DNA of 12,114 nt from Candidatus Tayloriibacteriota bacterium (lineage in GTDB: Bacteria; Patescibacteriota; Minisyncoccia; Phycocordibacterales; JAKAEA01), in contig JARIGY010000093.1 of assembly GCA_029288535.1 (NCBI GenBank), forward strand, positions 1 to 12,114, given 5' to 3'. A program made the translations under genes and the position numbers. This document shows positions 1 to 5,752 of the stretch, piece after piece. The notes beneath the pieces were generated by a model. The model made no database searches, had not been told where the DNA came from, and saw only the letters and a program-made list of their open reading frames with translations. Numbering within the stretch: the stretch's first letter is position 1; the number at the start of each line of letters is the position of its first letter.

Positions 1-39
1 ACCTCGTCGTCGGCAGCGTCAGATGTGTATAAGAGACAG
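1..39. other. Illumina Nextera adapter left at contig end (non-genomic)
   Basis: Bases 7-39 match the whole 33-nt Nextera/Tn5 read-1 adapter, including the 19-bp mosaic end at 21-39 (AGATGTGTATAAGAGACAG). Bases 1-6 lie where the i5 index would be. This is library-construction sequence that escaped trimming and was assembled. Any reading frame that uses these bases is an artefact, and true genomic sequence starts at about base 40. Confidence 0.97.
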
Positions 40-278
40 TCCTCCATCATTCTGACGATCTCCGACTCGACGCTCATGACATCATCGGGATTCATCATCA
101 GGATGGTAGCAGTTTGGATCAGGCTATGCTGCTGCCCGCCTTCGAGACCCAAACGCAACTTCATGATCATGCGCTTTTGCTGGGTGACCAAAAAATTGAG
201 AATGGTAAGAAGGTCGGCTTTATGGATGCTGTTCGAGAGGTCGAAGTCATCAAGTTGGGTTCTGACACCTTTTTCCAT
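40..278 (-). CDS. Sigma-70 region 4-like protein, 3' end missing at contig edge
   Basis: The frame starts with ATG at 278 and is open to the adapter junction, giving 79 residues without a stop; the C-terminus is lost. Residues about 35-79 follow the layout of sigma-70 regions 4.1/4.2: a helix ending in KLRLGLEGGQQHSL (compare the family pattern RLRFGLxDGxxxTL), then a helical pair ending VESEIVRMME where sigma factors have RVRQIExxALRKL. The scaffold is recognisable, but the basic recognition-helix residues are mostly replaced, so it may not read a normal -35 element. A Shine-Dalgarno sequence (AAAGGA) sits just upstream of the ATG, one of only two clear ones in the window, and a plausible promoter lies at 317-345. 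Role inferred: a small DNA-binding or sigma-like regulator. The family call rests on pattern only. Confidence 0.65.
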
Positions 279-316
279 GTGCGTTTCCTTTCGTAAAAAA
301 CAAAAAACCAAACACT

Positions 317-345
317 ACTTTACACTATCTAAAAATAATGTGCAA
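317..345 (-). promoter_or_regulatory. Candidate promoter of the sigma-4-like gene
   Basis: On the minus strand TTGCAC (340-345) is followed after 17 nt by TAAAGT (317-322). Matches to consensus are 3/6 and 4/6, with ideal spacing. It would give a leader of about 30 nt that carries the AAAGGA ribosome binding site. Moderate to weak support. Confidence 0.4.
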
Positions 346-364
346 ATATAAGAAAGCGGACAGG

Positions 365-562
365 GGACTTCCCTATACCTATAGAAGCAGGGGAGGCAAC
401 ACTCTCTCACTCTACCTCACTCTTTTCGCTTCCCGTTTTTATGACAGGTATGTGCACACAAAATATTCTTAAATATATTTTTACAGAATAGCGGGGAAAT
501 TTTGAAAAGTAAGTAAACATGTTGTAATAAAAGGCATCTGTGGATAACTTTTAGGGAAGTCC
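365..562. repeat. 11-bp inverted repeat flanking an AT-rich core
   Basis: GGACTTCCCTA at 365-375 is matched exactly by its reverse complement TAGGGAAGTCC at 552-562. The arms enclose about 176 bp of AT-rich DNA. The distance is too large for a terminator. The repeat could be a protein-binding pair or chance. Confidence 0.5.
539..547 (-). promoter_or_regulatory. DnaA-box match (TTATCCACA)
   Basis: TGTGGATAA on the plus strand is TTATCCACA on the minus strand, a perfect match to the bacterial DnaA box TTATNCACA. It lies beside the AT-rich core and just inside the right arm of the inverted repeat. A single 9-mer can occur by chance. No cluster of boxes and no dnaA gene is seen nearby, so an origin is not claimed. 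Confidence 0.35.
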
Positions 563-700
563 TCTCCTCTCAGACATGCATGTCGCACAATATATCTTTG
601 CGGTCGTAAGGAAGTGCAAATATGGCTATATGCTTATACAGATTAGATTTAAGAAAAGTTTTCAGTGCGTTTGGTGTTTTCTCTTTGTTTGTATAGATGC

Positions 701-922
701 TTATTTTTTATGTTTGAATTTCGAGAGTTTCAGCTTTGCTTCGTATCTCTCGATCTCTGACTCGCTGCCGAACTTTTCCATATCGCGCTCGAAGATTTCT
801 TTGGCAACGGATCTGTGGACGCTGAAATATTCGCCGAGCTTGCCCCATGTCCATTTTGCAGGATCTTTGATCCGTCTTTGAACCAACGATTGGTTGCGGT
901 GCTCCTTGGGTGCATATACCAT
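701..922 (-). CDS. Small helix-turn-helix protein
   Basis: 73 residues, lysine/glutamate-rich and basic at the end (KLSKFKHKK). Residues about 22-47 (WTWGKLGEYFSVHRSVAKEI) read as a helix-turn-helix of the sigma-4/MerR-like type: a helix ending in the hydrophobic GEYF, a short turn, then a second helix. A DNA-binding regulator is inferred; the family is not recognised. The start is ATG at 922: an in-frame TAA lies four codons upstream, and a near-consensus promoter ends 6 nt before this ATG. The apparent GAGG just before the start is therefore probably not a ribosome binding site but the -10-to-start spacer of a leaderless mRNA. The 66-codon frame shifted by one base is judged a shadow because of its low-complexity serine-rich product. 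Confidence 0.75.
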   Translation of the reverse strand: MVYAPKEHRNQSLVQRRIKDPAKWTWGKLGEYFSVHRSVAKEIFERDMEKFGSESEIERYEAKLKLSKFKHKK

Positions 923-928
923 ACCCTC

Positions 929-957
929 ATTTTAATTGAAGTCCCTACACTTGTAAA
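929..957 (-). promoter_or_regulatory. Promoter of the small HTH gene (leaderless type)
   Basis: TTTACA (952-957), 17 nt, TAAAAT (929-934), then 6 nt (GAGGGT) and the ATG. Both hexamers match consensus at 5/6. The usual start point 7 nt after the -10 falls on the A of ATG at 922, which predicts a leaderless transcript. Confidence 0.7.
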
Positions 958-984
958 GGAATTCAGGTATCAGGCGATTAAATA

Positions 985-1024
985 AAAAACTTCGAGTCGT
1001 AAAGTGGTGCGGCTCGAAGTTTTT
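985..1024 (-). terminator. Strong intrinsic terminator (bidirectional shape)
   Basis: Arms 985-999 and 1010-1024 pair over 15 bp with one G-T pair around a 10-nt loop; the core is CTTCGAG/CTCGAAG. On the minus strand the stem runs into TTTTTTATTT, and on the plus strand into TTTTTGTTTT, so it can work both ways. Only the minus strand has an upstream transcription unit here. It ends just before the HTH-gene promoter and insulates that gene from read-through. Confidence 0.85.
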
Positions 1025-1045
1025 GTTTTGCATTGCACAGCCTTT

Positions 1046-1249
1046 TTAGCTGTGGCGGATGCGGCTCATCCTCTTGAGTTGTGAAGGCGGCAAGCTATAA
1101 CAACTGCGACTGTGTTTGCTATGACGCGTCCACGAACCTGAATGATGTATGGGCAAAGGTTCTCTCAAAGCTTGCTTATGGGCAAGCATGAACAGAATGA
1201 AGGGTTCATGGGCCAGCATCCCCAAAACGCTAAGGAATTGGACGAGCAT
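1046..1249 (-). CDS. Doubtful 67-residue small protein
   Basis: ATG at 1249 is preceded by a good Shine-Dalgarno sequence (AGAAGGAG, 6 nt upstream), which is rare in this window. The product has a hydrophobic first 22 residues with a short internal repeat (MLAHEPF, MLAHKQA) and then a basic, histidine/serine-rich, low-complexity tail unlike the neighbouring proteins. The stop lies in the hairpin at 1036-1054. The region is full of inverted repeats, which fits RNA better than protein. Kept only because of the ribosome binding site and the promoter; not recognised. Confidence 0.25.
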   Translation of the reverse strand: MLVQFLSVLGMLAHEPFILFMLAHKQALREPLPIHHSGSWTRHSKHSRSCYSLPPSQLKRMSRIRHS

Positions 1250-1316
1250 CTGCAGCTCCTTCTGTAAAAGTGCAAAAGAGAGGAAGAGGGAAACGGAACA
1301 ACTGCTCTAAAAATAA

Positions 1317-1344
1317 AGTGTATAGGAACCGCTGAGTTCGTCAA
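1317..1344 (-). promoter_or_regulatory. Candidate promoter of the 985-1310 transcript
   Basis: TTGACG (1339-1344, 5/6) is followed after 16 nt by TACACT (1317-1322, 4/6). It lies directly downstream of the phosphoesterase stop codon. The spacer region includes GAAC-N6-GTTC (1326-1339), an inverted repeat whose spacing does not fit the LexA box (N4). Confidence 0.5.
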
Positions 1345-1356
1345 GGGCAACGCAGT

Positions 1357-2199
1357 CTACGCTTTTTGTTCCTTCCACTGCTTCCCTGTCTTAACGAAAA
1401 CTTTTGAAGTGCAGAGGTCGAATACTTTTTTCACATCATCGAAAATGTAGGTGTCGATGCGCACTGTTTTTTTATCGGTAAAAATCAGATTGAAGGATTG
1501 CTCTTCGCCGCGCTGTCGCATCGAGACGGTGCCGGCCCGGACTGAGATGGCGGAATAATCTTCTATCTTGTAGCGATGTGCGGTTTCGCCGGCCGAGCTC
1601 TGATGGTAATGGCCGGAAAGGTAGATATCGATGCCGACTGTGGCAAGCGTTTTGATGGCCATTTCGGCTCGCCGTGCCAAGCGGCTTTTTTTGTATGTGT
1701 AATCCTTATTTTCAGTCTTATGCACAAACGGCATGTCGAAAGGGTGATGGGTCACGACGATTTTCAGCCTGTCCCCGTCTACCCTCTTAAACCAGCGGGC
1801 CAGGCGATTGATCTGGCTCTTGTTCACCCTGCCGTCTTTTATGGCATGCGAACGGACAGTGTTGACGCTTGCGATAGCCACTTCGCTGTCTACATATCCA
1901 GGCTCGAGATTCTCCGAGATGTACTGCTTATAACGATCGAACGGGTCGGCGATGCGGGCTATGGGGCTAAACAGTGGCCGGATATCGTGATTGCCGGGAA
2001 TCACAAGATGCGGATGCTCGAGATTTTTGAGAAACTCCGCAGCGTCTTTGTATTCGCTCACTCTGGCGCGCTGGGTGAAGTCGCCGGAAATGATGATGAG
2101 ATTCGGGTTCACTGCGCGGATGGCGGCAAGCATCGGTTCGATGCAGGATGTATCGAACTTGCCAAAATGCATATCGGAGAGGTGAACGAGGGTTCGCAT
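1357..2199 (-). CDS. Calcineurin-like metallophosphoesterase
   Basis: 280 residues with the full set of two-metal phosphoesterase motifs: DMH (D9, H11), GDFTQ (D40), GNHD (N70, H71), HHPF (H151/H152) and GHYHQ (H197, H199). It should hydrolyse a phosphomono- or phosphodiester with Mn or Fe as cofactor in the cytoplasm; no signal peptide is seen. The layout is closest to the CpdA/Icc class III phosphodiesterase group, but the substrate cannot be read from sequence. It starts 9 nt after the lipid-kinase stop, without a Shine-Dalgarno sequence, so the two genes are almost certainly co-transcribed. The pairing suggests both act on lipid-derived or nucleotide phosphoesters, which is an inference. 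The 209-codon frame on the opposite strand is a shadow. Confidence 0.93.
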   Translation of the reverse strand: MRTLVHLSDMHFGKFDTSCIEPMLAAIRAVNPNLIIISGDFTQRARVSEYKDAAEFLKNLEHPHLVIPGNHDIRPLFSPIARIADPFDRYKQYISENLEPGYVDSEVAIASVNTVRSHAIKDGRVNKSQINRLARWFKRVDGDRLKIVVTHHPFDMPFVHKTENKDYTYKKSRLARRAEMAIKTLATVGIDIYLSGHYHQSSAGETAHRYKIEDYSAISVRAGTVSMRQRGEEQSFNLIFTDKKTVRIDTYIFDDVKKVFDLCTSKVFVKTGKQWKEQKA

Positions 2200-2208
2200 G
2201 ATTGATGT

Positions 2209-3090
2209 TTAAGGAATGATAACGTGAAGCGCTTTGGGCGCGATTGAATAATTGATAGGGCTTTGCATCGTCGCTACTTCGCCGTCGATGGCTACGTGCA
2301 TTTTTCTTTTTCGGGATCGGATGATCAGTCTGGAAAGGCCTATCGCGTCGAAATCTTTCTGCTCGAGCAGCCGGCCGCGGATCGCGTGCCACAAAAGTTT
2401 CACAAAACCGGCTCTCGTGACAGCGTGGGCGATAAAGAGGCTCAGCTTCCCTTCCGTGAGTTTTTTCCGCGTGCCCAGATTGCCGGCAGAAATATCATAC
2501 GCATTGTTGCCGATAAAGACAAACGGCGTTTTGCGCACGAGCCGCTTGCCGTTATTTTCAAACTCAACATGAATGAATGGATACTGCCTGATCGCGGCAA
2601 GGGCGGACAGAGCCATGCCGGCCCGTCTGCCATACCATCGGTGTTTCATCGCCTGCCGCTCTTTGACCATGAAAGGATAAATTCCTAGGCTGGAATTATT
2701 GATGAAGTACCGGTCGTTTATTTTTGCCGCGTCTACGAATGTCGAGTTCCCTTTCATGATGATTTCCAAAGATGTCTCGATGGATTTCGGCATGCCGATG
2801 TCGTTGGCGAAATGGTTGAGCGTGCCGACAGGGATCACGCCGAGCTTTGCGTTGATGCCAAGCTCGAGAATGGCCGAAGCGACACTCGATACCGTCCCGT
2901 CGCCACCGGCCGCAACCATGGTTTTTATGCCCTGTTGCCAAGCATCTTCTACTATCTTGCGAGTCGGCGTATCCTGCCTGCAGAGGTAGACTTCGAGCTG
3001 TTCCGTGTGCTTTTCCATGGCCTTATATAAAGCTTTTTGCTTTACACCCGAGCCGGAATGCTCGTTCACAATGATCGCTATCTTGGCCAC
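2209..3090 (-). CDS. Diacylglycerol kinase-family (YegS/DgkB-like) lipid kinase
   Basis: 293 residues, the usual length for the DAGK catalytic-domain family (YegS, DgkB, BmrU). The nucleotide-binding signature GGDGT is at 62-66, the second conserved loop GVIPVGTLNHFAND at 84-97, NNSSLGIYP at 131-139, and the late acidic IDGE at 268-271. The enzyme would phosphorylate diacylglycerol or a related lipid with ATP at the inner membrane face, feeding phospholipid recycling; the exact lipid is unknown. The start is GTG at 3090. It is supported by an extended -10 (TGC-TACAAT) ending 6 nt upstream and by the NEHSGSG glycine-rich first loop just inside. There is no ribosome binding site, so a leaderless mRNA is likely. 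The polymerase gene upstream stops at 3110, so this promoter sits in a 19-nt gap. Confidence 0.93.
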   Translation of the reverse strand: MAKIAIIVNEHSGSGVKQKALYKAMEKHTEQLEVYLCRQDTPTRKIVEDAWQQGIKTMVAAGGDGTVSSVASAILELGINAKLGVIPVGTLNHFANDIGMPKSIETSLEIIMKGNSTFVDAAKINDRYFINNSSLGIYPFMVKERQAMKHRWYGRRAGMALSALAAIRQYPFIHVEFENNGKRLVRKTPFVFIGNNAYDISAGNLGTRKKLTEGKLSLFIAHAVTRAGFVKLLWHAIRGRLLEQKDFDAIGLSRLIIRSRKRKMHVAIDGEVATMQSPINYSIAPKALHVIIP

Positions 3091-3096
3091 GTTTCA

Positions 3097-3105
3097 ATTG
3101 TAGCA
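3097..3105 (-). promoter_or_regulatory. Extended -10 promoter of the lipid kinase (leaderless type)
   Basis: Minus strand TGC-TACAAT, then TGAAAC (6 nt), then the GTG start. The hexamer matches TATAAT at 5/6 with the TG extension; no good -35 is seen at 16-18 nt. The predicted start point is the G of GTG at 3090. Confidence 0.55.
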
Positions 3106-3109
3106 CAAT

Positions 3110-4363
3110 TCAAACCGCCTCTCCCCAATAGGGAAAACCCAGGCGCAAACAGAGGTTGTGCATCTCCTGGTCTTTATTCTTAATCTGATTTTTTTTGCGC
3201 TGCGTGATAGCCTGCAGGCTCGACGCCAGGAAAATAGCTCCCGGGTATTTTTTATAAAATGCATCTATATTTTCATACACTATTTTTCTGTTATCTATTT
3301 TTTCATTCATATTGAAGAGATCCGGCTGATGGACGGAAGCGGGAGAAATGCCGTTGAGCACTACGCCTGTCGCCCTGTATTGTGTATCGCTTCTGAATAT
3401 TTTGTGAATATTTTCTTTAACTGCGTTCATGATCTCAGAAGGAATAGTAACCGGCGCGGTGAATTTGAGTTCAAAACCTTTGTACATGAATGCCTGGGTC
3501 TTCAAAAAGAAATAAATATTTTTTGACTGAAGATTGTGCTTGCGGAGCTTGCCACAGGCTTTCTCGGTATTTTTGGAAAGTTCAGAAAGAATGAAAGCCA
3601 AGTTTTTAGAGGGCGGCCTAAAAGTCCTGGTCGCTCGAATAGACTTATGCTTTTCAAGATTTCCCTGCCCGACTTTGTGCATCTGGACGCCGTTGAGTTC
3701 ATACCAGAGCTCCTGTGTCGGCTTGGAAAAATACTCTTCTATCCAGCTTTGGGATTTTTGAGTAAATTCAAGAGCTGTTCTTATATTTAATTTTTGCATT
3801 TCTGCAGACATGGCCCGGCCTATCCCCCACACCGCTCCGATCGGAACATCTTTCAAAAAGTTTTCTCTGTCGCGCTCTTGCATGGGAGTGAAGCCTGCAG
3901 GTTTCACCCATTTGGACGCGACTTTGGCCAGCGTCTTGGTCGGAGCCAGTCCCAAAGAAAAAGTCATGCCCAAATCCTGCTCAAGATCCCTTTTTATAGT
4001 TCGCGCAATCCCGACAAGTTCTTCCCAGGAATCCGATTGGTCTGAGATATCTGCAAAGCATTCGTCGACGCTGTATTCTTCGACGATCGGAGCATGCCTT
4101 TTTACGATTCTGTACATTCTCTGCGAGATGACTTTATACAAGTCATAATTGCCCGGTAGAATAATAATGTCCGGCACAAGCTTGCGGATATCGCCCATAA
4201 GCATTCCCCGCGAAACGCCGCGGGCTTTTGCTTCGTAGCTTACCGCGATAGCTATGCCTTTTTCCTGACCGGTGACCACGGGCTTGCCGCGAAGCCGTTC
4301 GTTCTGGGCTACTTCGCAGTAGGCAAAGAATGCGTCTCCGTCGATATGGACGATAGCTTTCAT
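3110..4363 (-). CDS. dinB: Y-family translesion DNA polymerase (DinB/UmuC type)
   Basis: 417 residues. N-terminal palm motif HIDGDAFFAYCE with metal ligand D8 and stop-for-purine steric-gate region FFAY; fingers motif SYEAKARGVSRGM (42-54); catalytic SVDE with D100 and E101; the SLGLAPTKTLAKVASKWVKP block (136-155); helix-hairpin-helix thumb with VWGIG (178-182); then the little-finger domain. A clear beta-clamp binding motif QPDLF is at 346-350, followed by a 67-residue tail ending near 417. In DinB the clamp motif is at the extreme C-terminus, while UmuC has it internal with a tail, so this protein is UmuC-like in outline. It copies past damaged DNA bases. The start at 4363 is 9 nt after the protease-gene stop with no Shine-Dalgarno sequence: operon-internal. 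The lexA gene upstream fits SOS control. Confidence 0.93.
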   Translation of the reverse strand: MKAIVHIDGDAFFAYCEVAQNERLRGKPVVTGQEKGIAIAVSYEAKARGVSRGMLMGDIRKLVPDIIILPGNYDLYKVISQRMYRIVKRHAPIVEEYSVDECFADISDQSDSWEELVGIARTIKRDLEQDLGMTFSLGLAPTKTLAKVASKWVKPAGFTPMQERDRENFLKDVPIGAVWGIGRAMSAEMQKLNIRTALEFTQKSQSWIEEYFSKPTQELWYELNGVQMHKVGQGNLEKHKSIRATRTFRPPSKNLAFILSELSKNTEKACGKLRKHNLQSKNIYFFLKTQAFMYKGFELKFTAPVTIPSEIMNAVKENIHKIFRSDTQYRATGVVLNGISPASVHQPDLFNMNEKIDNRKIVYENIDAFYKKYPGAIFLASSLQAITQRKKNQIKNKDQEMHNLCLRLGFPYWGEAV

Positions 4364-4372
4364 GGAAATTTT

Positions 4373-4921
4373 TTAAGAGACATGGATGTACTTGCTCCGT
4401 AAAATAGTGCGGAGCTTTTTATGCTCAGGCACAGTCTCGGCGACAAGGGCCCAAAAACGCGGGCCGTGGTTCATTTCCTTCAAGTGGCAGAGTTCGTGAA
4501 CGACTATGTAGTCTGCAATTTCAAGCGGCAGATCCAAAAGTTTGTAATTGAAATTCAGATTGCCCGCGCGGGAGCAGCTTCCCCAGCGCGATTTTTGCAT
4601 ACGGATGCTGATCCGGCCAAATGCAAATCCATAGTGCTTGTTATAAATAGCTATTCTTTCTCGGATGAAAACCAGAGCTTTGCCTTTAAGCTCAGTATAT
4701 TCTTTGCGACTTTGCCTGAGCGGAGTCTTACCCTCGAATTTCCGTTTGAGTTTTTCTTGGGTCTTTATGATCCAGGGCATTCTTGACTGCACAAAAGTTT
4801 CCGCGCGTTCAAGCGAAGCCCGCGCAGGCAGCGTCACCACGACTTCGCCGCTTGCGTGGACGCTGATAACGACTCTCCGAGCCCGAGCGTGGTATTTGAT
4901 GGTGTAGGGAATGTCGGGCAT
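4373..4921 (-). CDS. YgjP/DUF45-type zinc metallopeptidase
   Basis: 182 residues. The zincin motif HELCH (H142, E143, H146) lies in VVHELCHLKEMNHGPRFW, with a further conserved H152 and the family signature WGSCS at 113-117 (preceded by KSR). The N-terminal 60 residues form the beta-rich segment normally seen in YgjP-like (DUF45, M48-related) proteins, including the start-proximal IKYHARARRVVISV. A cytoplasmic zinc protease is predicted; the natural substrate of this family is poorly known. The ATG at 4921 follows the preceding TAG stop with no gap, a tight coupling to the 66-residue gene, and the Y-family polymerase follows after 9 nt. This suggests co-expression with DNA-damage tolerance genes; a role on damaged or DNA-bound proteins would be speculation. 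Confidence 0.9.
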   Translation of the reverse strand: MPDIPYTIKYHARARRVVISVHASGEVVVTLPARASLERAETFVQSRMPWIIKTQEKLKRKFEGKTPLRQSRKEYTELKGKALVFIRERIAIYNKHYGFAFGRISIRMQKSRWGSCSRAGNLNFNYKLLDLPLEIADYIVVHELCHLKEMNHGPRFWALVAETVPEHKKLRTILRSKYIHVS

Positions 4922-5122
4922 CTAAAACATCATCATGGCAAAACTTCGCATGGAGCGGGCCAGGAAGCTTTTCTGGCGGATAATGGAAAGGCGGTTGAGG
5001 AGTTTTTTGTGATAATGCGCTTCTTTCGAATATGGCAAACCCCTGAGGATTTTATGATCAATCATTTTATTCATCTTGCTGATCTCGGCTTTCAATGTGT
5101 ATGTAAGTTCAGATTTGCTCAT
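4922..5122 (-). CDS. 66-residue basic, helical small protein in the SOS-linked operon
   Basis: Not recognised as a named family. The sequence is strongly helical: ELTYTLKAEISKMNKMIDHK followed by LPYSKEAHYHKKLLNRLSII, two amphipathic helices split by a GLPYS turn, then a basic methionine-rich tail. It may form a helical hairpin or bind nucleic acid or a partner protein. The composition resembles true coding sequence, and the gene abuts the protease gene directly (TAG then ATG with no gap), which supports reality. It begins 36 bp after the lexA stop. No Shine-Dalgarno sequence precedes the ATG at 5122; an AT-rich possible promoter with a degenerate LexA-like element is described separately. 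It may also be transcribed from the lexA promoter. Confidence 0.75.
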   Translation of the reverse strand: MSKSELTYTLKAEISKMNKMIDHKILRGLPYSKEAHYHKKLLNRLSIIRQKSFLARSMRSFAMMMF

Positions 5123-5129
5123 GGTATTT

Positions 5130-5157
5130 ATTATTTGTTTTTAACGACCGTTTTTAA
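5130..5157 (-). promoter_or_regulatory. Possible promoter with degenerate LexA-like element
   Basis: TTAAAA (5152-5157), 16 nt, AATAAT (5130-5135), then 7 nt and the ATG at 5122. Overlapping the -35 and spacer is TAAC-GACC-GTTT (5142-5153), which keeps AAC-N4-GTT of the LexA box but loses the outer G and C. Its inner ten bases match the lexA operator at 9 of 10. Either a weak operator or chance in AT-rich DNA. Confidence 0.3.
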
Positions 5158-5158
5158 T

Positions 5159-5746
5159 TTAATATTTTCTGATGACTGCTTTGACGACCGCCATGATATG
5201 AAGTTCGTCCCCTTCCTGCGGCACTATCGGCTCGAAACTCTCGTTGGCGGGGTCGAGCCAGATTTTGCCGTTGCGTTTCCGCAGGAATTTTACGGTATAT
5301 CCTCCGTCGATAAATGCGACGACGATATCTCCGTCGCGGGCGTCGGTGCGGCGTTCGACGATGACCATGTCGCCAGGCTGGATGCCTGCGTCGATCATTG
5401 ACTCGCCGGAAACTCGGAGCATGAAGGTCGCTTCGCGGTTTGGAATAAGATAAGTGTCGAGGCTCATACTCTCGGCAATGTCCTCTTCGGCTGGCGTAGG
5501 AAAGCCTGCCTCAACCGCGCCGAGTATCTTGATGCCTCCTAAAAGCTTCTGGGTTGGGACCAAACGGCCGGAACTGTCTTTCTCCGCGTAGTCTGCGTCT
5601 ACGAGCCTTTTAACGAGCTTAAAGATGGCATTTTTCGACTTGAGGTCGAAGAGTTTCATCATCTCGCTGTAGGTCGGCATGACTTTGTTCTCGTCATAAA
5701 AGTTCCGGATCTTATTTTTGTATTGCTCCAATACGTTATCGTTCAT
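5159..5746 (-). CDS. lexA: LexA repressor (SOS regulator, S24 autopeptidase)
   Basis: 195 residues. The N-terminal winged-helix DNA-binding region is about 5-65 (YSEMMKLFDLKSKNAIFKLVKRL). The self-cleavage site is A80-G81 within GAVEAGFPTPAEED. The peptidase serine S116 lies in RVSGESM and the general-base lysine K153 in YTVKFLRK. On DNA damage, RecA filaments would trigger cleavage and derepress SOS genes. The recognition-helix region is of the KSKNAIFKLVKRL type rather than the classical E. coli type. The start is ATG at 5746: the ATG 5 nt upstream hits a stop after two codons, and the promoter -10 ends 6 nt before 5746, so the mRNA is predicted to be leaderless. It is autoregulated by the palindrome at 5758-5777 and probably heads the unit with the small protein, protease and polymerase, since no terminator is seen after it. 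Confidence 0.95.
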   Translation of the reverse strand: MNDNVLEQYKNKIRNFYDENKVMPTYSEMMKLFDLKSKNAIFKLVKRLVDADYAEKDSSGRLVPTQKLLGGIKILGAVEAGFPTPAEEDIAESMSLDTYLIPNREATFMLRVSGESMIDAGIQPGDMVIVERRTDARDGDIVVAFIDGGYTVKFLRKRNGKIWLDPANESFEPIVPQEGDELHIMAVVKAVIRKY

Positions 5747-5752
5747 GTCATT

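Larger units (their letters stand above)
279..700. other. Gene-free AT-rich intergenic region
   Basis: No credible coding frame is seen here. The 422 bases hold the candidate promoter of the gene to the left, a polypurine/polypyrimidine patch around 385-437, a very AT-rich core (about 456-535) including a palindromic AAATATATTT, an 11-bp inverted repeat flanking that core, and one perfect DnaA-box match. No terminator is obvious after the HTH gene that ends at 701. Confidence 0.6.
985..1310 (-). ncRNA. Candidate structured RNA or short transcript, family unknown
   Basis: A minus-strand unit runs from a predicted start near 1310 (promoter 1317-1344) to the terminator at 985-1024, about 325 nt. 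Local hairpins seen by eye: 1036-1054 (CACAGC/GCTGTG), 1057-1071 (GGATG/CATCC), 1077-1105 (AGTTGT/ACAACT), 1134-1162 (GAACCT/AGGTTC), 1170-1187 (GCTTGC/GCAAGC), 1188-1209 (ATGAAC/GTTCAT) and 1244-1258 (GAGC/GCTC). The pairs at 1170-1187 and 1188-1209 are directly adjacent and could stack. I compared it by memory with RNase P RNA, tmRNA, 6S and SRP RNA motifs and found no convincing match. No terminator separates the phosphoesterase gene (stop at 1357) from this unit, so it may also be a long 3' UTR. A short protein inside it is the alternative. Confidence 0.35.

Noticed and set aside
25..351. Plus-strand 108-codon frame at the left edge
   Set aside because: It starts inside the Nextera adapter and runs antisense to the sigma-4-like gene, which has a ribosome binding site and family pattern.
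576..881. Plus-strand 101-codon frame with a hydrophobic start
   Set aside because: Overlaps the HTH gene antisense, and the leading part is AT-rich non-coding DNA; no promoter or ribosome binding site seen.
730..930. Minus-strand 66-codon frame overlapping the HTH gene
   Set aside because: Shifted by one base, with a serine-rich low-complexity product; its ATG at 930 would fall within the -10 of the convincing promoter.
1326..1339. GAAC-N6-GTTC inverted repeat in the promoter at 1317-1344
   Set aside because: The spacing is 6 rather than 4, so it does not fit the LexA box defined by the lexA operator.
2184..2195. Second GAAC-N4-GTTC match, resembling the lexA operator (14 of 17 around it)
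   Set aside because: It lies inside codons 2-6 of the phosphoesterase, where conserved RTLVHL codons explain the bases; no promoter fits. Worth including in a genome-wide box scan.
1576..2205. Plus-strand 209-codon frame
   Set aside because: Antisense shadow of the phosphoesterase, which carries all metal-binding motifs.
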